Positions 1 to 7,576 of a DNA stretch of 64,000 nucleotides are shown piece after piece (the first letter of the stretch is position 1; each line of letters begins with the position of its first letter). This stretch comes from Flavobacterium sp. KMS (GTDB lineage Bacteria; Bacteroidota; Bacteroidia; Flavobacteriales; Flavobacteriaceae). The stretch covers positions 51,219 to 115,218 of the forward strand of contig NZ_JSYP01000013.1 of assembly GCF_000813005.1 (NCBI RefSeq), written 5' to 3'. A program made the position numbers and the translations under genes. The notes under the pieces are model-generated. The model did not search any database and was not told the origin of the DNA. It saw nothing but the letters and a program-made list of their open reading frames with translations.

Positions 1-123
1 CCCAACACGAACCCCGATAGAACCCGCCGGAGCGTTACTAGCGGGTTCGGTTACTACAAATAATTCTTGAGCATCTATATTATAAGAAATAAAGAAGATG
101 AAGATTAATGATAGATATTTCAT
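1..123 (-). CDS. Exported protein, N-terminal fragment (window edge)
   Basis: An ATG at 121-123 on the minus strand opens a frame that runs off the window after 41 codons. It begins MKYLSLIFIFF and ends a typical short signal peptide at about SYNIDA-QE. The mature part starts ELFVVTEPASNAPAGS. It follows the HMA gene by 2 bases, so it is the last visible gene of the metal/thiol operon. From memory, similar openings occur in outer-membrane or periplasmic proteins beside HMA genes in flavobacteria, but the function cannot be told from this fragment. Confidence 0.7.
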   Translation of the reverse strand, partial: MKYLSLIFIFFISYNIDAQELFVVTEPASNAPAGSIGVRVG

Positions 124-125
124 TT

Positions 126-653
126 TTATAATGCTTTTAAGTAATATTCATCCTCATTTTCTGTAGCATAACCAGGATACTTAGAATATGATTTAACTAG
201 TTTTTTGTACTCTTTTTGGGTTACAAAACCTTTATCCAGAACTCTGTATTTTGCTTCAGCATGAGCTACTGGGTTTTTAATATCGATGAAAGTATAAGTA
301 GCATCATCAACTTTTAAGGTTGTATTATCTTCGATTTTATCAGTATGAAATTTAGCTGTTAACACCAATGAACCTACGAAGAAACCAGCTTTTTCAACTG
401 CTTTTTTTAATACTTTAGGTTGTAATGAATTATCTTTTTTAAAGTAAACTGTAAACGTATTTGTGTTTAAGTCTGTAGCGATACTATCTACTTCTGTAAA
501 AGATTTTAATTGTTTGTTTATGGCATTAGAACACATAGAACAAGTTAATCCTGTTGCCATTATTTCGGCTTTAGTGATTTGAGAATAAGAATTTACACTT
601 GTTATTACTGTTAAAAGTGCCGCGGCTATGAATTTTATATGTAAGGCTTTCAT
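126..653 (-). CDS. Exported HMA-domain (heavy-metal-associated) protein
   Basis: 175 aa from the ATG at 651-653 (MKALHIKF). A longer frame reaches back to 683, but it would overlap the upstream gene and carries no signal peptide in front. The first 25 residues are a signal peptide ending near SVNSYSQ. An HMA fold follows (about residues 29-95) with the metal-binding motif GLTCSMCSNAI, which fits binding of Cu(I) or another soft metal in the periplasm. The C-terminal 70 residues, rich in Lys and Tyr, are not recognised. The upstream thioredoxin-like gene stops 1 base before this ATG (TAAAATG), so the two are almost certainly co-translated. The HMA motif is firm; the metal and the partner are inferred. 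Confidence 0.85.
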   Translation of the reverse strand: MKALHIKFIAAALLTVITSVNSYSQITKAEIMATGLTCSMCSNAINKQLKSFTEVDSIATDLNTNTFTVYFKKDNSLQPKVLKKAVEKAGFFVGSLVLTAKFHTDKIEDNTTLKVDDATYTFIDIKNPVAHAEAKYRVLDKGFVTQKEYKKLVKSYSKYPGYATENEDEYYLKAL

Positions 654-654
654 T

Positions 655-1143
655 TTATTTTTTGTTTTTTTTGATTTGAGCAATTATTTGCGCTTCAGTT
701 GGGTTTATAGCAATCAGTTTTCCTGATGCATCAAAAAGATAGGTCGATGGCAAAGCATCAACTCCAAAAGTTACAGCCGTTTTAGCATCAAAACCTTTAG
801 GGTCGATTAATTGCTGGTGTTTCATTTTATCTTTTTCAATCGCTTTTAACCATTTTGTTTTGTCGATGTCAATTGATATTCCAACAATCTCAAAGTTCTG
901 ACCTTTGTATTGGTCATATAGTTTTACCAATTTTTTATTAGCCATTCGGCAAGGAGCACACCAAGAAGCCCAAAAGTCTACTAAAACTGTTTTTCCTTTA
1001 AAAGAATTTAGTTTAACGGTAGCATTTTTATTGTTTTGAAGCTGAACGTCTGGAAAAGAATCTCCTATTTTTATTTGTGCACTTGCTATAGAAACAGTCG
1101 CTACAAGGACGAATAATGTGATTATATTTTTTATTTTGAACAT
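655..1143 (-). CDS. TlpA-like periplasmic thiol-disulfide oxidoreductase
   Basis: 162 aa from the ATG at 1141-1143 (MFKIKN). The longer frame to 1179 would put charged residues before the signal peptide. The signal peptide ends at about SIASAQ. A thioredoxin fold of the TlpA/ResA/AhpC-TSA group follows, with the active site WASWCAPC near residues 53-60 and the cis-Pro segment ALPSTYLFD. It probably reduces or isomerises disulfides in the periplasm. Its place between two Cys-motif HMA proteins suggests it keeps their metal-binding cysteines reduced; this is inferred from context. Confidence 0.85.
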   Translation of the reverse strand: MFKIKNIITLFVLVATVSIASAQIKIGDSFPDVQLQNNKNATVKLNSFKGKTVLVDFWASWCAPCRMANKKLVKLYDQYKGQNFEIVGISIDIDKTKWLKAIEKDKMKHQQLIDPKGFDAKTAVTFGVDALPSTYLFDASGKLIAINPTEAQIIAQIKKNKK

Positions 1144-1169
1144 GATATTTTTTTTAATGTTTGTGTGTA

Positions 1170-1260
1170 GGCTAACCATGTAAGTAATGTAAGTTCATTT
1201 AAGAGAAGCATCTAAAACTTATATTTTCTTAAATGACTTATATGGTTCAATCTGTGCTCC
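1170..1260. repeat. Intergenic inverted repeat, AACCATATAAGT family
   Basis: The gap between the thioredoxin-like and second HMA genes contains ACCATGTAAGTAATGTAAG (from about 1178), answered on the other arm by CTTAAATGACTTATATGGTT (to about 1252). The arms pair imperfectly. The same word family recurs at 22387-22560, 41430-41500 and 61143-61226, so this is a dispersed repeat rather than a local hairpin. Confidence 0.75.
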
Positions 1261-1302
1261 ATTTAGCATTACAGGCAAACATGGTTATTTAAATGATTAA
1301 GA

Positions 1303-1665
1303 TTATTGCACCTTTTTTGGGCTTGCGTCTCTATCATATTGACAACATCCGTGTAGTTCATCATAAACTGTATTTGGTGCAGTAAATTTTTCATTATCAT
1401 ATCCTGCATCAGCAACACGTTTTAGTATAGCATCAAGATTAGTTTTCTTGTTATCGTAAGTAATAGTTGCCGTTTTAGTATTTTCATTCCAGTTTACTTT
1501 GGCTTCTTTATTTAAGTTTGCTGCAGTTTCGATGGTTTTCTTGCACATACTGCAGTTACCATTGATTTTTACAGTTTCGGTAGATTTGTTTTTTATTTGC
1601 GCGCTGGCGTAAGTAACTGATAGTAATAGAGTCATTACCATCAATAATTTTTTTATTGAGTTCAT
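1303..1665 (-). CDS. Exported HMA-domain protein with C-terminal HGCC motif
   Basis: 120 aa, start ATG at 1663-1665. The signal peptide ends near VTYASAQ. An HMA domain (about residues 30-95) carries GNCSMCKKTIE, the CxxC soft-metal site. The tail has a second cysteine cluster, HGCCQYDRD. This looks like a small periplasmic metallochaperone or metal sensor. It belongs to the same minus-strand series as the 655 and 126 genes and probably serves copper or mercury handling. The specific metal is not shown by the sequence. Confidence 0.85.
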   Translation of the reverse strand: MNSIKKLLMVMTLLLSVTYASAQIKNKSTETVKINGNCSMCKKTIETAANLNKEAKVNWNENTKTATITYDNKKTNLDAILKRVADAGYDNEKFTAPNTVYDELHGCCQYDRDASPKKVQ

Positions 1666-1829
1666 TGTATGTATTTTTTTTTGGATGGATTAATCCTAAA
1701 ACATAACAGAAACTATAGCAAATACAGCTATTTCTGCGAATAGAATTGGGATTAAAAAATGTTTTTTTTGATTTAAAGCCTTAAAATGACTTTGAATGAG
1801 ACAGACTTATGGCTGTCGGGAAATTAAAT

Positions 1830-2186
1830 CTAGCTTATTTTAGGTGGAAGCCAGATAGAACGGAAATCTGAAGAAATAAAGATTTCAGAATAATAGTAAT
1901 TTTGCTTTCTTTCAGAAAAACTAAAAAGTGAATTGTTTTCTGTTTGAAAAAGTGCCATTGGCGAAAAGCCACAGTTTGCAGTTGTAGAACCACAAGAATT
2001 CCCTGAACAACTGTTATCGCAATTATGCTCTTTTTTATTAGAATGCTTTTTCTTGCAACAGTCTTTTGTTGTAGATTCTTTTTTGCAACATGACATTTCA
2101 TTTTTTGTTCCATGCGCATAAGTAAGCGTTGGTCCCATAAGGAAACCAAGCGTAACGAGTAGCAATATGTAGAACTTTTTTGTCAT
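1830..2186 (-). CDS. Small exported Cys/His/Lys-rich protein (HYC_CC_PP-like)
   Basis: 118 aa from the ATG at 2184-2186 (MTKKFYILL); an in-frame TTG four codons earlier is less likely. A signal peptide (ends near LTYAHG) is followed by a cysteine-dense stretch with two CC pairs and interspersed His/Lys. The end, IWLPPKIS, holds a Pro-Pro. Order and motifs resemble the small Bacteroidota family called HYC_CC_PP, which is usually found by copper or other metal export genes (recalled, not searched). A TATCTTTG -7-like box lies at 2196-2203, very close upstream. It is the first gene of the minus-strand metal/thiol operon. Confidence 0.7.
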   Translation of the reverse strand: MTKKFYILLLVTLGFLMGPTLTYAHGTKNEMSCCKKESTTKDCCKKKHSNKKEHNCDNSCSGNSCGSTTANCGFSPMALFQTENNSLFSFSERKQNYYYSEIFISSDFRSIWLPPKIS

Positions 2187-2195
2187 AGTTGAGGG

Positions 2196-2203
2196 CAAAG
2201 ATA
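2196..2203 (-). promoter_or_regulatory. Putative -7 box of the metal/thiol operon
   Basis: On the minus strand this reads TATCTTTG, matching the Bacteroidota -7 consensus TAnnTTTG. No TTG is visible at the expected -33 distance, and the start codon is only about 10 bases away, so the leader would be very short. Confidence 0.35.
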
Positions 2204-2412
2204 CTTTTTCTTGGCTGTCGTAGTTGTTAATTTTTTTATAAACCTTTTGGGTTGATTGATTTTTAGTACTTTTTAATGCTTGGTTTTAGGTTTGTAATTA
2301 TTTATAATTTTTTGAATACTAACTAGATATATTCTCATATTCATGCGAGATTAATTATTTTATAATCATAATTTTTGTATTAAGTATGCAAGTATGACAT
2401 TTTTTATTATGT

Positions 2413-2432
2413 TTGCTAAATCGATTTAGCAA
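2413..2432. promoter_or_regulatory. LacI-type operator in front of GH97
   Basis: TTGCTAAATCGATTTAGCAA is a perfect 20-bp palindrome, 23 bases before the GH97 start codon. It overlaps a -7-like TATGTTTG (2408-2415). Close variants occur at 6183-6202, 7337-7356 and 7404-7423, next to the lacI and susC genes. A LacI-family repressor bound here would block the promoter. Confidence 0.75.
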
Positions 2433-2454
2433 TTCATATAACTTTCTTAAAATT

Positions 2455-4557
2455 ATGAAAAATATACTTTTTATCTGCTTTTTTACTTTTGTTTCAACTG
2501 CATTTGTGAATGCTCAGGAACTTAAATCGCCCGATGGAAATTTGATTTTAGAGTTTCATTTAAATCCTGAAGGAACGCCAATTTACTCTTTGAGTTATAA
2601 GAAAAAAGAAGTGATTAAGGAAAGTAAATTAGGCTTTATCATAAAATCTGATATTATGCTTAATAAAGATTTCAAGATTTCAGACACCAAATTTCAGTCA
2701 GAAAATAGTACTTGGAAACCTGTTTTAGGGGAGCAAAAAGAAATACAAAATCACTATAATGAATTAAAAGCCGAGCTTGTTCAAGAGAAAAGCAAACGAA
2801 AAATATCAATTTATTTCCGTTTGTTTAATGATGGTTTAGGGTTTAGATACGAATTTCCTGTACAAGATAATTTGCGCCACTTTATTATTCAGGAAGAAAC
2901 AACCGAGTTTAACTTGACAGGAGATCATAAACTTTTTTGGATTCCGGGAGATTATGATACCAATGAATATAGTTATACAACTTCTAAAATATCCGAGATG
3001 CAATCTTTGGTATATAATGCAACTCATGTTTCTTTGGCTGCACAAACGACTATTAAAAATCTGGCTACACAAACACCTTTAATGATAAAGACCGATGCAG
3101 GACTTTATATCAATATCCACGAAGCAGCTTTAAAAAATTATCCTGCAATGTGTCTTAATGTCGATGATAAAACCTATTCACTGAGTTCACATCTTGTTCC
3201 TGACGCTTTAGGTAACAAAGGATATATACAAACAGGAAGCTTTACGCCTTGGCGAACAATTGTTGTAAGTGATGATGCTAGAAATATTTTGGCTTCAAAG
3301 ATGATATTGAACCTTAACGAACCATGTAATTTTGGAGATACTTCTTGGATTAAACCAGTGAAATATATTGGTGTTTGGTGGGAATATTTTACAGGTGGAG
3401 GATCTACTTGGGCGTACTCAGATAATCAAGATGTTGTTATTGGTTCTACCGATTTCTCTAAATTAAAACCCAATAAAACCCATGGTGCAAATACGAAACA
3501 TGTAAAAGAATATATAGATTTTGCTGCTGCAAACGGTTTTGATGCTGTTTTGGTTGAAGGTTGGAATGAAGGATGGGAAGATAATACGGCTTTTAAGAAA
3601 GAACGTATTTATAGTTTTACCAAAGCATATCCTGATTTTGATGTAAAAGATTTAAGCGATTATGCAAGTAAAAAAAACGTGAAGATTGTTATGCATCATG
3701 AAACTACATCTTCGACTGGGGAATATGAGCGACAATTAAATGACGCATTAAATTTTATGGTCGATAATAATTATAATGCGGTTAAAACAGGATATGTTGG
3801 ACCAATTATTCCAAGAGGAGAGCATCACGACGGACAGCAAATGGTGAATCATTATACATATGTTGCCAAAGAAGCTGCGAAGCATAAGATTATGGTAGAT
3901 TCTCATGAAGCAGTTCGACCTACAGGTTTGCACCGAACTTATCCTAACTGGTTTGCTCAGGAATCGGCACGAGGAACAGAGTTTGAAGCTATGGAAGGAA
4001 TTCATCCAGATCATACTACAATCTTACCTTTTACCCGATTAATGGGAGGTCCAATGGATTATACACCAGGAATTTTTCAGGGAGATTTATCGGTTTATGG
4101 ATCCAAAAAGAATAAGTTAAGCACAACATTAGTAAAACAATTGGCATTGTATGTTACCATGTACAGTCCGTTGCAAATGGCTGCCGATTTACCCGAAAAT
4201 TATATGCGTTTTCCAGATGCATTTCAGTTTATAAAAGATGTTGCCCTAGATTGGGACGAAACATACATCCTCGAAGCTGAACCTGGAGATTATATCACGA
4301 TTGCCCGAAAAACCAAAGGGAAACAAGAATGGTTTGTAGGCGGAATCACCGATGAAAACTCACGTACGGCTATAATTGATTTTAGCTTTTTACCAAAAGG
4401 AAAATCATTTACTGCAACGATTTATGAAGACGGAAAAACGACTGATTATAAAACCAATCCGCAATCGTACAACATCCGAAAAATAACTGTAAACAGTAAA
4501 ACTAAACTAAAACAAAAATTAGCAGCAAGTGGTGGTGTGGCAATTTCCATAAAATAG
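2455..4557 (+). CDS. GH97 inverting alpha-glucosidase (SusB-like)
   Basis: 700 aa from ATG 2455 (MKNILF). An upstream in-frame TTG at 2413 lies inside the operator and is not credible as a start. The signal peptide ends at about AFVNAQ. The N-terminal beta-sandwich and (beta/alpha)8 barrel are those of GH97. Glutamates at positions 368 (VEGWNEGW), 416 (MHHETTS), 485 (DSHEAVRPTG) and 509 (GTEFEAMEG) have exactly the spacing of E391, E439, E508 and E532 of Bacteroides SusB. That is the calcium/base/acid set of the inverting, alpha-glucosidase-type branch, not the retaining alpha-galactosidase branch. The enzyme acts in the periplasm on alpha-linked glucose. Sharing the operator with the mannosidase locus, it may trim glucose caps or mixed alpha-glucans. 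Confidence 0.92.
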   Translation: MKNILFICFFTFVSTAFVNAQELKSPDGNLILEFHLNPEGTPIYSLSYKKKEVIKESKLGFIIKSDIMLNKDFKISDTKFQSENSTWKPVLGEQKEIQNHYNELKAELVQEKSKRKISIYFRLFNDGLGFRYEFPVQDNLRHFIIQEETTEFNLTGDHKLFWIPGDYDTNEYSYTTSKISEMQSLVYNATHVSLAAQTTIKNLATQTPLMIKTDAGLYINIHEAALKNYPAMCLNVDDKTYSLSSHLVPDALGNKGYIQTGSFTPWRTIVVSDDARNILASKMILNLNEPCNFGDTSWIKPVKYIGVWWEYFTGGGSTWAYSDNQDVVIGSTDFSKLKPNKTHGANTKHVKEYIDFAAANGFDAVLVEGWNEGWEDNTAFKKERIYSFTKAYPDFDVKDLSDYASKKNVKIVMHHETTSSTGEYERQLNDALNFMVDNNYNAVKTGYVGPIIPRGEHHDGQQMVNHYTYVAKEAAKHKIMVDSHEAVRPTGLHRTYPNWFAQESARGTEFEAMEGIHPDHTTILPFTRLMGGPMDYTPGIFQGDLSVYGSKKNKLSTTLVKQLALYVTMYSPLQMAADLPENYMRFPDAFQFIKDVALDWDETYILEAEPGDYITIARKTKGKQEWFVGGITDENSRTAIIDFSFLPKGKSFTATIYEDGKTTDYKTNPQSYNIRKITVNSKTKLKQKLAASGGVAISIK

Positions 4558-4948
4558 ATTTTGTTTGAGAATGGTACGCGGATGACGCGGATTTCCTAAA
4601 GGAAAGACGCTGATAAAAACGGATTTTTTATTTTAAGCATTGATTAAAAAATCTGCTTAATCTGCGAGAGAAAAAGTTTAGCCACAGATTAAAAGGATTA
4701 AAAAGATTTTTGTTTCACGCAGATTTGGCAGATTTAAGTTAGATGAAAAATAATTTGAGAAAATTTGTGCAATTTGTGGTAAAAAGACAAAACAGATATT
4801 GTTTTAAAAATCCGTTTTTATCTGTGTTTTCGCGATAGCGAATCCGCGTCATCCGCGTTCCCTTTTAGACAATCCATGGAATTAATAACAAAATAATAAA
4901 TATTAACCTGAGGATGAGATTGCTTCGTTCCTCGCAATGACACAAAAA
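4558..4948. repeat. Long inverted repeat, ACGCGGAT/ACGGATTT family
   Basis: No gene. ACGCGGATGACGCGGATT at 4576-4593 has a perfect 18-bp reverse complement at 4841-4858. Inside lie further matching words (AAAACGGATTTTT near 4615 against AAAAATCCGTTTTT near 4806), so about 290 bases could fold into one long imperfect hairpin. The same words recur at 15018-15066 and 63938-64000, with a related form at 12488-12592. A fragment of another repeat (CTTCGTTCCTCGCAATGACA, 4924-4943) runs up to the manA start. Confidence 0.8.
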
Positions 4949-5914
4949 ATGAGCATAAAAATTTACCCTTTACAATTTGAACCAATCTTAAAAGAGAGAA
5001 TTTGGGGTGGCGAAAAATTAAAAACAGTCCTTAACAAACCTATCATTTCTAAAATTACGGGAGAGAGTTGGGAATTATCTACAGTAGAAGGAGATATAAG
5101 TGTTGTTGCCAATGGCGAATTAAAAGGAAAATCATTAACAGATTTAATTGATGCATTGCCTAACGAAATTCTGGGAACAGCTGTTTATAGTCGATTCGGG
5201 AATCAATTTCCATTATTGTTTAAATACCTAGATGCTCGCGAAGATTTATCGATACAAGTACATCCTAATGATCAGTTGGCAAAAGAACGCCATAATTCAT
5301 TTGGTAAAACCGAAATGTGGTATGTTATGCAAGCTGATACCGATGCAAGGATTATTGTTGGTTTTAAAGAAGATTCAAGTAAAGAAGAATATCTAGAGAA
5401 TCTAAACAATAAAACGTTGGTTTCTATTCTTGATGATGTAAAAGCCAAAGCGGGTGATGTGTTTTTTCTGGAAACAGGAACTGTTCACGCTATTGGAGCA
5501 GGATTGGTTGTTGCGGAGATTCAGCAAACATCAGACATTACGTATCGTTTATATGATTTTGATAGAGTAGATGCACAGGGAAATAAAAGAGAATTACATG
5601 TTGATTTAGCTTTAGACGCCATTAATTATAATAAAGTTGATACGTACAAGAAGTATGAAAAGACTGTAAATAAATCTAATGTAGTTGTAGATTGTCCTTA
5701 TTTTACAACAAATTATATTCCGCTAAACGGAGTAGTGAAAGTAAATAAAAAAGGAGATACTTTTACAGTCTATATGTGTATTGAAGGTACTTTTGAAATT
5801 AGATATGAAAATGTAACGTATCAATATAAAAAAGGAGATACAGTTTTAATTCCTGCAGCTATGGATGCTTATGTGCTAAATGGAGAAGCATCAATTTTGG
5901 AAGTTTTTATTTAG
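4949..5914 (+). CDS. manA: Mannose-6-phosphate isomerase, class I
   Basis: 321 aa. I chose ATG 4949 (MSIKIYPL) over 4937 because the earlier ATG lies in a dispersed repeat. This is a zinc-dependent cupin isomerase that interconverts mannose-6-P and fructose-6-P in the cytoplasm. Metal and active-site signatures are present: QVHPND, KTEMWYVM and GTVHAIGAG, followed by the AEIQQTSDITYRLYDF block. It stands between the GH97 and lacI genes, so it supplies the step that brings released mannose into glycolysis once the ROK kinase downstream has phosphorylated it. Length is normal for the short bacterial type. Confidence 0.93.
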   Translation: MSIKIYPLQFEPILKERIWGGEKLKTVLNKPIISKITGESWELSTVEGDISVVANGELKGKSLTDLIDALPNEILGTAVYSRFGNQFPLLFKYLDAREDLSIQVHPNDQLAKERHNSFGKTEMWYVMQADTDARIIVGFKEDSSKEEYLENLNNKTLVSILDDVKAKAGDVFFLETGTVHAIGAGLVVAEIQQTSDITYRLYDFDRVDAQGNKRELHVDLALDAINYNKVDTYKKYEKTVNKSNVVVDCPYFTTNYIPLNGVVKVNKKGDTFTVYMCIEGTFEIRYENVTYQYKKGDTVLIPAAMDAYVLNGEASILEVFI

Positions 5915-6182
5915 AGGTTCAAAGGTTCAAAAGTTCAAAGAGACAAAGGTACTGAGTGGCAAAGGTACTGAGTGGCAAAGGTACTGAGATTCTAAGGCAC
6001 AAAGAGGCAAAGGTTTTGAGACTGAACACTGCTACTGAATACTGTTACTGAGACTGTAAACTGAATACTGCTACTAAATACTGATCACTAAGTAAATATG
6101 CTAATTAATCGGTAAACACTTATGATTACTGATGATAATTCTTAGAAGTGTCTATAAAATAATGTTTTATTCAAAAAAATAA
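5915..6182. repeat. Degenerate AAAGGTAC/AAAGGTTC repeat block with 16-bp tandem
   Basis: No gene. Short words of the type AAAGGTTC and AAAGGTACTGAG are iterated. AAAGGTACTGAGTGGC occurs at 5945-5960 and 5961-5976 and in part at 5977-5988, a true 16-bp tandem. After about 6015 the text changes to runs of CTGAATACTGCTACT. It belongs to the same dispersed family as the blocks at 14836, 26815, 27575, 27776, 30505 and 40205. Confidence 0.8.
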
Positions 6183-6202
6183 TTACAAAATCGTTTTAGT
6201 AA
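6183..6202. promoter_or_regulatory. LacI-type operator in front of lacI
   Basis: TTACAAAATCGTTTTAGTAA matches the locus palindrome with one change in the outer arm. It sits just upstream of a -7-like TATATTTG (6214-6221), where the -33 element would be, about 60 bases before the lacI start. It suggests autoregulation. Confidence 0.7.
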
Positions 6203-6262
6203 CTATTTTTATATATATTTGTGATATAATTAATAACAGCTTAATAAAAATTAACTCGCTAG

Positions 6263-7273
6263 ATGAAAAAGATTACTATTAAGGATATTGCCACTGAGGC
6301 GCAAGTGTCTATATCTACTGTATCTTTTGTCATTAATGATAAAGGCGAAAAAATGGGCATTAGTCCTGCGGTAATTAAAAAAGTGCAAGAAGTTGCCGAA
6401 AAGCTTAATTATCGACCTAGCATGATTGCGACAAGTCTTAGAACAGGAAAAACTAGATCTATCGGACTTATTGTTGAAGATATTTCGAATCAGTTCTTTG
6501 CAGATCTTGCCAGAGTTATAGAGGATGAAGCTAAGAGTATTGATTATAGAGTTTTTTATTGTAGTACAGGTGGTGATGATGAACGTTCTGAAGAATTGAT
6601 ACATAGTCTTTTGCAAGCTAATGTGGATGGTTTTATAATTACACCAACAGAAAAGTTGGAAAAAAGCATAGACCTACTTTTAAAATTGCAAAAACCAGTT
6701 GTATTAATAGATAGATATTTTCCTAACCAGAAAGTAAGTCATGTAGTTATGGATAATTACGAAGGTTCACATTCTGCAACTAAATTTCTATTAAATAAAG
6801 GAAGAAAAAATATTGCTGTTGTTAATACTAATTCTGGAATGATCCAGATGAAGCTTAGAGAAGAGGGATATAGAGATGCTTTAAAAGAAGAAGGTATTTA
6901 TAATGATTCCCTTGTTCTCCACATGGATTACAATAGTAGTGAGGAAAGTAAAATTGCCGATATATTCAGTTTTTTCACAAAGAACCCAAAGATCGATGCC
7001 GTATTGTTTTTGGCGAATTATATGGGATTAGCAGGACTTCAGGCTTTTAGAGGAATGAAGTTTAGGATTCCAGAAGATGTTTCGGTTATAAGTTTTGATG
7101 ATCACGATAGTTTTCGATTACATACACCAACGATATCCGTTATTGCACAACCGATTAAAGAAATCGCCGAAAATGCAATAAAATTATTGATGGATCAAAT
7201 GACAGGGATTAAACCTTTTGTTATTGAAGGAATACGTAAAAAAGGAAATTTAATAATAAGAGAATCGGTATAA
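6263..7273 (+). CDS. LacI-family transcriptional regulator of the mannan/N-glycan locus
   Basis: 336 aa. The N-terminal helix-turn-helix (residues 3-50, TIKDIATEAQVSISTVSFVI) has the usual hinge LRTGKTRSIGLIV. The periplasmic-binding-protein-like effector domain runs to the end, with VISFDDHD and the C-terminal IKEIAENAIKLLM. It binds DNA as a dimer and is released or recruited by a sugar or sugar phosphate. Four copies of a LacI-type palindrome lie before GH97, before this gene and before susC, so those are its likely targets. The effector is unknown; mannose, a mannosyl sugar or glucose are possible. Repressor action is inferred from operator positions. Confidence 0.9.
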   Translation: MKKITIKDIATEAQVSISTVSFVINDKGEKMGISPAVIKKVQEVAEKLNYRPSMIATSLRTGKTRSIGLIVEDISNQFFADLARVIEDEAKSIDYRVFYCSTGGDDERSEELIHSLLQANVDGFIITPTEKLEKSIDLLLKLQKPVVLIDRYFPNQKVSHVVMDNYEGSHSATKFLLNKGRKNIAVVNTNSGMIQMKLREEGYRDALKEEGIYNDSLVLHMDYNSSEESKIADIFSFFTKNPKIDAVLFLANYMGLAGLQAFRGMKFRIPEDVSVISFDDHDSFRLHTPTISVIAQPIKEIAENAIKLLMDQMTGIKPFVIEGIRKKGNLIIRESV

Positions 7274-7336
7274 TATAATAAAATGCCATTTTCTAAAAAA
7301 AAGAATGAAGGGAACTTTGGTTTTTTTTTATTCTTT

Positions 7337-7356
7337 TTACTAAATCGTTTTAGTAA
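7337..7356. promoter_or_regulatory. LacI-type operator 1 of susC
   Basis: TTACTAAATCGTTTTAGTAA, symmetric except for the bases either side of the central CG. Same family as 2413-2432. Confidence 0.75.
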
Positions 7357-7403
7357 GTTTTAATTTATCAAAAAAGAAGAATTATTAAAATTTTTTGATC
7401 AGT

Positions 7404-7423
7404 TTACTATATCGATTTAGCAA
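7404..7423. promoter_or_regulatory. LacI-type operator 2 of susC
   Basis: TTACTATATCGATTTAGCAA keeps the central ATCGATTTAGCAA of the GH97 operator, with two changes in the left arm. Confidence 0.65.
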
Positions 7424-7576
7424 AATGGCAGAAGTATCAAGTTGATGCTAATCAATGACATTCATAGTTTAGAGATTACGAATGGCATATTAAAATTGAG
7501 TTCATATTTTTTATTAATATTTTAAAAACAAACAAGTCAAACACAAAAACAAATCAAAACAAATAAACCAAAACGA

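Larger units (their letters stand above)
7274..7576. promoter_or_regulatory. Regulatory gap before susC with two operators
   Basis: No gene. Two LacI-type palindromes lie here: TTACTAAATCGTTTTAGTAA at 7337-7356 and TTACTATATCGATTTAGCAA at 7404-7423. Their centres are 67 bases apart, which would allow looping or cooperative binding. I cannot place a convincing -33/-7 promoter in the 150 bases after them. Confidence 0.7.

Noticed and set aside
1835..2149. Open frame of 104 codons overlapping the Cys-rich exported protein in another frame
   Set aside because: No signal peptide or family feature. The overlapping frame has a proper signal peptide and Cys clusters.
5915..6182. CRISPR array
   Set aside because: Repeat words are degenerate and adjacent, without unique spacers of constant length; no cas genes in the window.
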